A stretch of DNA of 26,119 nucleotides from NCBI GenBank assembly GCA_964633825.1, contig CAZWHE010000042.1:1-26119 (forward strand). The letters run 5' to 3'. Shown one piece after another: positions 22,822-26,119 of the stretch (its first letter is position 1; the number at the start of each line of letters is the position of its first letter). Made by a program: the position numbers and the translations under genes. Source of the DNA: CAZWHE01 sp964633825. Its GTDB lineage: Bacteria > Planctomycetota > B15-G4 > CAYZWU01. Below the pieces are notes generated by a model. That model worked only from the letters and a program-made list of their open reading frames with translations, had not been told where the DNA came from and did no database searches.

Positions 22822-23745
22822 TCACCAGAGGCTGGGCGTGACGAGTCGCTCGGGAACGTGGGCGAACTCTTCAATGATCGCCGAGAGCGTCTTTTCGTCG
22901 AGACGGATCCCGCCGAGCCGGTCGAGGGTGTCCGAAACCTGGTCCGACGTCTCCGCACCGATCACGAGGGGGAACCCCTCTCTCTTTTCGTTGGCGAAAC
23001 CGAGGGCCAGCTCCTGCGGGGTCCGGCCCGAATCCGCCGACAGGCGGCGCAGTCTTTCCAGATAGGGCTTTGCAAAGGAAAGCTCGTCCTTCAGTTTTCC
23101 GGGCTCCATGAAAATCAGTCCCTGCAGGTAGATGCTGCGCAGAACGAGCAGGCTGTCCCTGTTCCGCGCCTTCTCCATGATCCCGCTCGTCATCGCTCTG
23201 TGGTCGAAGAGGTTGAACGGAAGCTGCACCATGTCGATGCCGTCGAGGTCGAGAGCCCTTTCGGCTTCGGCCATGTTATAGGCCGACACGCCGAGGTGGT
23301 CAAGGAGGCGGCTCTCCCGTGCTTTGAGGAGAGCGTCTCCAAGGCCCCGGTCCCAGTAATCGAGGTCCGCGCAATTGTGGAGCAGAAACCCGAAAAGGCG
23401 TTCCTGCTGCAGCCGCTCCCGGGAGCGCTCGATCTGTTCAACGATTATTTGGGGCGAGATTTTGCCGGCCGGGATTTTGCCGGCCGGGATCGGTGCGAGC
23501 TTGGAAAAAACGGCAATCTTCTCCCGCGAGCCAAGCCGTGTGAGAGCGCGGCCGAGAACCGACTCGCTGTCGCCGTAAGCCTGGGCCGTGTCGAAAGCCT
23601 TGACACCCTTTTCGAGGGCTTTTTCGACGATACGGAAAGCCGTCTTTTCCGAGGGCTTTCCCGTCCGGTTGGCGATTCCGTATTCCAGGCCGAGCTGCGC
23701 CGTGCCGAGAATGACGCTTCCCAGGTCTTGAGATCGCCAGAGCAC
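22822..23745 (-). CDS. Aldo/keto reductase
   Basis: A 307-residue NADPH-dependent oxidoreductase with the aldo/keto reductase TIM barrel. The catalytic tetrad is present: Asp52 and Tyr57 in FDTAQAYGDSESVLG, Lys82 in FSKLAP, and His123 in LLHNC. Later segments LGVSAYNMAEAERAL and LVIGAETSDQVSDTL are the usual cofactor-side strands. The start is GTG (23745), 37 nt after pseC. It lies between pseC and spsF and is not part of the standard pseudaminic pathway; reduction of a keto group on a sugar intermediate is likely. The loop after Lys82 contains a five-residue duplication (IPAGK twice) from a 15-bp tandem repeat. Confidence 0.9.
   Translation of the reverse strand: MLWRSQDLGSVILGTAQLGLEYGIANRTGKPSEKTAFRIVEKALEKGVKAFDTAQAYGDSESVLGRALTRLGSREKIAVFSKLAPIPAGKIPAGKISPQIIVEQIERSRERLQQERLFGFLLHNCADLDYWDRGLGDALLKARESRLLDHLGVSAYNMAEAERALDLDGIDMVQLPFNLFDHRAMTSGIMEKARNRDSLLVLRSIYLQGLIFMEPGKLKDELSFAKPYLERLRRLSADSGRTPQELALGFANEKREGFPLVIGAETSDQVSDTLDRLGGIRLDEKTLSAIIEEFAHVPERLVTPSLW
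23458..23487. repeat. 15-bp tandem duplication inside the aldo/keto reductase gene
   Basis: GATTTTGCCGGCCGG is repeated exactly at 23458-23472 and 23473-23487 and is followed by a partial third GAT. It keeps the reading frame and encodes IPAGKIPAGK on the minus strand, directly after the catalytic lysine segment. It looks like a recent slippage event. Confidence 0.9.
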
Positions 23746-23782
23746 GATTTGATATCCCCCAAGATTGCAGGAACGGCAGGGT

Positions 23783-24931
23783 TCAGGCCCGGCCCGTTTC
23801 GAGAATTTCGAGCAGCGCGGCGGCCGCGCGGTTGACTTCCTTTTCGGTCAGGGAAAAGTAAAGGGGCAGGGTCAGGCAGCGGTCGTAGAATCTCTCGGCC
23901 GCCGGGAAATCCCCTCTTCCAGTTCCGAGTTGCTTTGCATAGAAAGGCTGAAGGTGGACGGGGATGTAGTGGACCTGGCACCCGATCCCGGCCCGGGCCA
24001 TTTGGTCGAACACGTCGCGGCGCGTGATCTTGAGCTTTTCGAGGTTCAGCCGGACCACGTAGATATGGTAGGCCGACCGGCAGCCGGGCTTCTCCACGGG
24101 CGCGTCGACGAGATCGGACGGGCCGAGGAGGTCGTTGTACAGGGCGGCGAGCTCCCGGCGCCGCGCGACGAAGCGGTCGGCTTTTTTCAGCTGCGAGAGG
24201 CCCAGGGCGCACTGGATGTCGGTGATCCTGTAGTTGAAGCCGGGCGAGACCATCTCGTAATACCAGGCGCCGTCGCTGCGTGTCAGGATCTCGGGGTCCT
24301 TGGTGATCGAGTGGTGCCGGAACCGGAAGAGGCGGTCGCGGAGCTTTTCGTCCCTTGTCAGGACCATTCCGCCTTCGCCCGTTGTGATCTGCTTGACGGG
24401 ATGAAAGGAGAGTACGGCCGTCTCGGAAAGCTCGCCGATCCCGCGCCCTTTGCATGTCGCGCCGAGGGCGTGGGCGGCGTCGGCGATGACGCGGAGGTTG
24501 TGCTTTTTTGCGATCGCATTGATCCCGTCCATGTCGCAGGGATGCCCGCCGTAGTGGACGGGAATCACGGCCCGCGATCTCGGCGTGACCGTCCCTTCCA
24601 GGGCTGCGGGGGAAAGGTTTCCCGTCTCTTCCTCCACGTCGGCGAAAACGGGTGTCGCGCCGCAGAGGAAAGGGGCGTTGACAGTCGCCAGAAAGGTGAC
24701 GGGGGGAACGATCACCTCGTCCCCTTCCTTGAGGCCGAGGCAGGAGCAAACCGCGTGGAGAGCGGCCGTGCCGCTCGAAAGAGCGGCGCCGTACTGCGCG
24801 CCGCAATAGGCGGCCATGGCTTTCTCGAATTCCTTGATCCGCGGTCCCTGTGTGATCCAGTCGCTTCTCAATGCATCGGTCACGGCCTGGATGTCGTCGT
24901 CGTCGATGAACTGCTTGCCGTATGAAATCAT
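23783..24931 (-). CDS. pseC: UDP-4-amino-sugar aminotransferase PseC (DegT family)
   Basis: PLP-dependent enzyme that converts the 4-keto sugar from PseB to UDP-4-amino-4,6-dideoxy-N-acetyl-altrosamine, with glutamate as amino donor. The 382-residue protein has the DegT/DnrJ/EryC1 fold: SSGTAALHAV (52-61), VPPVTFLATVNAPFLCGA, IADAAHALGA (149-158, with Asp151 holding the PLP nitrogen) and SFHPVKQITTGEGG (175-188, with Lys180 as the PLP lysine). NYRITDIQCALGLSQL and VHYIPVHLQPFY follow. MISYGKQFIDDDDIQAV is the usual PseC opening. It starts 24 nt after the pseB stop and is surely in the same operon. Confidence 0.95.
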   Translation of the reverse strand: MISYGKQFIDDDDIQAVTDALRSDWITQGPRIKEFEKAMAAYCGAQYGAALSSGTAALHAVCSCLGLKEGDEVIVPPVTFLATVNAPFLCGATPVFADVEEETGNLSPAALEGTVTPRSRAVIPVHYGGHPCDMDGINAIAKKHNLRVIADAAHALGATCKGRGIGELSETAVLSFHPVKQITTGEGGMVLTRDEKLRDRLFRFRHHSITKDPEILTRSDGAWYYEMVSPGFNYRITDIQCALGLSQLKKADRFVARRRELAALYNDLLGPSDLVDAPVEKPGCRSAYHIYVVRLNLEKLKITRRDVFDQMARAGIGCQVHYIPVHLQPFYAKQLGTGRGDFPAAERFYDRCLTLPLYFSLTEKEVNRAAAALLEILETGRA

Positions 24932-24955
24932 GTCAATTCGCCTCGCGCAGAAAGG

Positions 24956-25927
24956 CTATTCGCCCACAATCGCCTTGATCTCGTCGTCGTCGAGCCACCA
25001 TGTGTTCTTGCCGCTCGAGTAGGTGAATTCCGGCGGCACGGCCTTGGCGTTCTTGGGCGGCTCCAGCTCTTCCCACCAGGGAAAGCAGGGCTGGATGAGA
25101 TAACAGTCGTCCGTCTCCAGGGTGAAGCGCGCCTCGTCCTCGGTGATGAGTAGCTCGTGGATCTTTTCGCCCGGCCTGATGCCGATCTCGTCGAGCCTGC
25201 AGCCGGGCGCGATGACGCGGGCGAGATCGGTGACCTTGGTGCTCGGGATCTTGGGAACGAAGATCTCGCCCCCCTTCATGACGGCCGTGATCCGGCGAAC
25301 GAAATCGACGGCCTGCTCGAGTGTGATCCAGAACCGGGTCATCCGCTTGTCCGTCAGGGTGAGCGCGCCCGAATCCTTCTGCTTCTTGAAGAGAGGGACG
25401 ACGCTCCCCCGGCTTCCCACGACGTTGCCGTACCGGGCGCAGGCGAAGCGCGTTCCCTCGGCCGTGGAATAGGAGTTGCCCTGGACGAAGAGCTTTTCCG
25501 CGCAGAGCTTGCTGGCGCCGTAGAGATTGATGGGGTTGACGGCCTTGTCCGTGCTGATGGCCATCACCTTGCCCACCCCAGAATCGACGGCGGCGTTGAT
25601 CACGTTCTCGGCGCCCATCACGTTGGTGTGTATCGCCTCGAAGGGATTGTATTCGCAGGCCGGGACCTGTTTGAGCGCGGCGGCATGAACAACCGTGTCC
25701 ACTCCCTGGAAGGCGCGAAAGAGCCGGCGATAGTCGCGCACGTCGCCGAGGAAGTATCGGAGCCGGGGATCGTCGAGGGTCTGCTGCATCTCGAACTGCT
25801 TGAGCTCGTCCCGGCTGAAGACGATGACTTTCTTCGGGCTGTCCTTTTCGAGGATCCGGCTGATGAATTTCTTCCCGAACGAGCCCGTGCCGCCCGTGAC
25901 GAGGACCACTTTATTGTTGAAGCACAT
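24956..25927 (-). CDS. pseB: UDP-N-acetylglucosamine 4,6-dehydratase (inverting) PseB
   Basis: First enzyme of the pathway; it dehydrates UDP-GlcNAc and inverts C5 to give the L-arabino 4-keto sugar. The 323-residue soluble SDR protein has TGGTGSFGKK (11-20) for NADP, GDVRDYRRLFRAF, HAAALKQVPACEYNP (81-95) and STDKAVNPINLYGASK (125-140) with Asp127, Lys128, Tyr136 and Lys140 as the catalytic set. This DK-x(7)-Y-x(3)-K pattern is typical of PseB/FlaA1. There is no N-terminal membrane domain, so it is not a WbpM-type protein. GGAGAA lies 8 nt before the ATG. It is the first gene of the minus-strand array. Confidence 0.95.
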   Translation of the reverse strand: MCFNNKVVLVTGGTGSFGKKFISRILEKDSPKKVIVFSRDELKQFEMQQTLDDPRLRYFLGDVRDYRRLFRAFQGVDTVVHAAALKQVPACEYNPFEAIHTNVMGAENVINAAVDSGVGKVMAISTDKAVNPINLYGASKLCAEKLFVQGNSYSTAEGTRFACARYGNVVGSRGSVVPLFKKQKDSGALTLTDKRMTRFWITLEQAVDFVRRITAVMKGGEIFVPKIPSTKVTDLARVIAPGCRLDEIGIRPGEKIHELLITEDEARFTLETDDCYLIQPCFPWWEELEPPKNAKAVPPEFTYSSGKNTWWLDDDEIKAIVGE

Positions 25928-26119
25928 CGGTTATTCTCCAGACAACGTCTTTTCCCATCGCTCTGCAGTAGGAATAGATGGGATATCCAGGTTAAGCGGG
26001 CCGGACCGAATTGTCTAAAAAAAAGGCGCGGAGCGGGCCGTCAAGTCAATCTTGTTGTTCCGCCCCGTTTGCTACGAAACCCAATCGAGTACTGGTCGCT
26101 TCTTTTCCACAACACAGGA
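25928..26119 (-). other. Upstream region of the pseB array, no confident promoter
   Basis: On the minus strand this 192-bp stretch has two overlapping -35-like hexamers, TTGACT (26049-26044) and TTGACG (26044-26039), then an eight-T run (26024-26017). No good -10 hexamer lies at the right spacing, and the GC-rich segment before the T-run has only a weak stem. It is the likely promoter area for the array, because pseB is its first gene. No ORF is supported here. Confidence 0.3.

Noticed and set aside
26010..26049. Rho-independent terminator on the minus strand before the eight-T run
   Set aside because: The GC-rich stretch before the T-run does not form a stem longer than about 3 bp.

Overview
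This window reads as a bacterial surface-glycan (O-antigen, capsule or flagellin-glycan) biosynthesis island, most likely from a GC-rich Gram-negative bacterium. A Wzx-type flippase, a monotopic phosphoglycosyltransferase, an LpxD-like acyltransferase and a near-complete nonulosonic-acid pathway support this. The gene types would fit Desulfobacterota or a related lineage, but the sequence alone does not fix the taxon. No rRNA, tRNA, CRISPR array, integrase or transposase was seen.

Layout. (1) Positions 1-3629 are visibly AT-richer than the rest. They hold a truncated flippase on the minus strand (running off the left edge), a GT4 glycosyltransferase and a left-handed beta-helix acyltransferase. 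(2) The composition changes sharply at about 3629, where the acyltransferase and aroA (EPSP synthase, minus strand) meet with overlapping stop codons. (3) Positions 5016-7373 form a plus-strand operon: phosphoglycosyltransferase, formyltransferase and PIG-L deacetylase, which together suggest an N-formylated amino sugar. (4) Positions 7399-10363 hold a sigma70-like promoter, a 193-bp palindromic repeat, a 3-hydroxyacyl-CoA dehydrogenase and an SCP2-type thiolase. (5) Positions 10439-14152 hold aroF (DAHP synthase), pseG, a pseH-like acetyltransferase and a methyltransferase. (6) Positions 14173-25927 form a twelve-gene minus-strand array. In transcription order it is pseB, pseC, aldo/keto reductase, spsF-type cytidylyltransferase, class III aminotransferase, a second copy of the 193-bp repeat, pseI, hisH-like, hisF-like, GNAT, WbpG/PseA-type amidotransferase, zinc-ribbon methyltransferase and an unrecognised 306-residue protein.

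How the genes fit together. PseB, PseC, a PseH-like acetyltransferase, PseG and PseI would convert UDP-GlcNAc to pseudaminic acid or a close relative, and the SpsF-type enzyme would activate it with CMP. HisH, HisF and the WbpG/PseA-type enzyme form the known ammonia-channelling set that turns an acetamido group into an acetamidino group. Here HisF has lost the catalytic Asp11 of histidine biosynthesis, which supports the reassigned role. The aldo/keto reductase, class III aminotransferase, second GNAT and two methyltransferases are not needed for ordinary pseudaminic acid, so the product may be an unusual, heavily decorated nonulosonic acid.

The most unusual non-coding feature is the pair of 193-bp imperfect palindromes at 7478-7670 and 20495-20687. 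They differ at many positions but keep base pairing, including paired changes in both arms, and each lies just upstream of a gene start.
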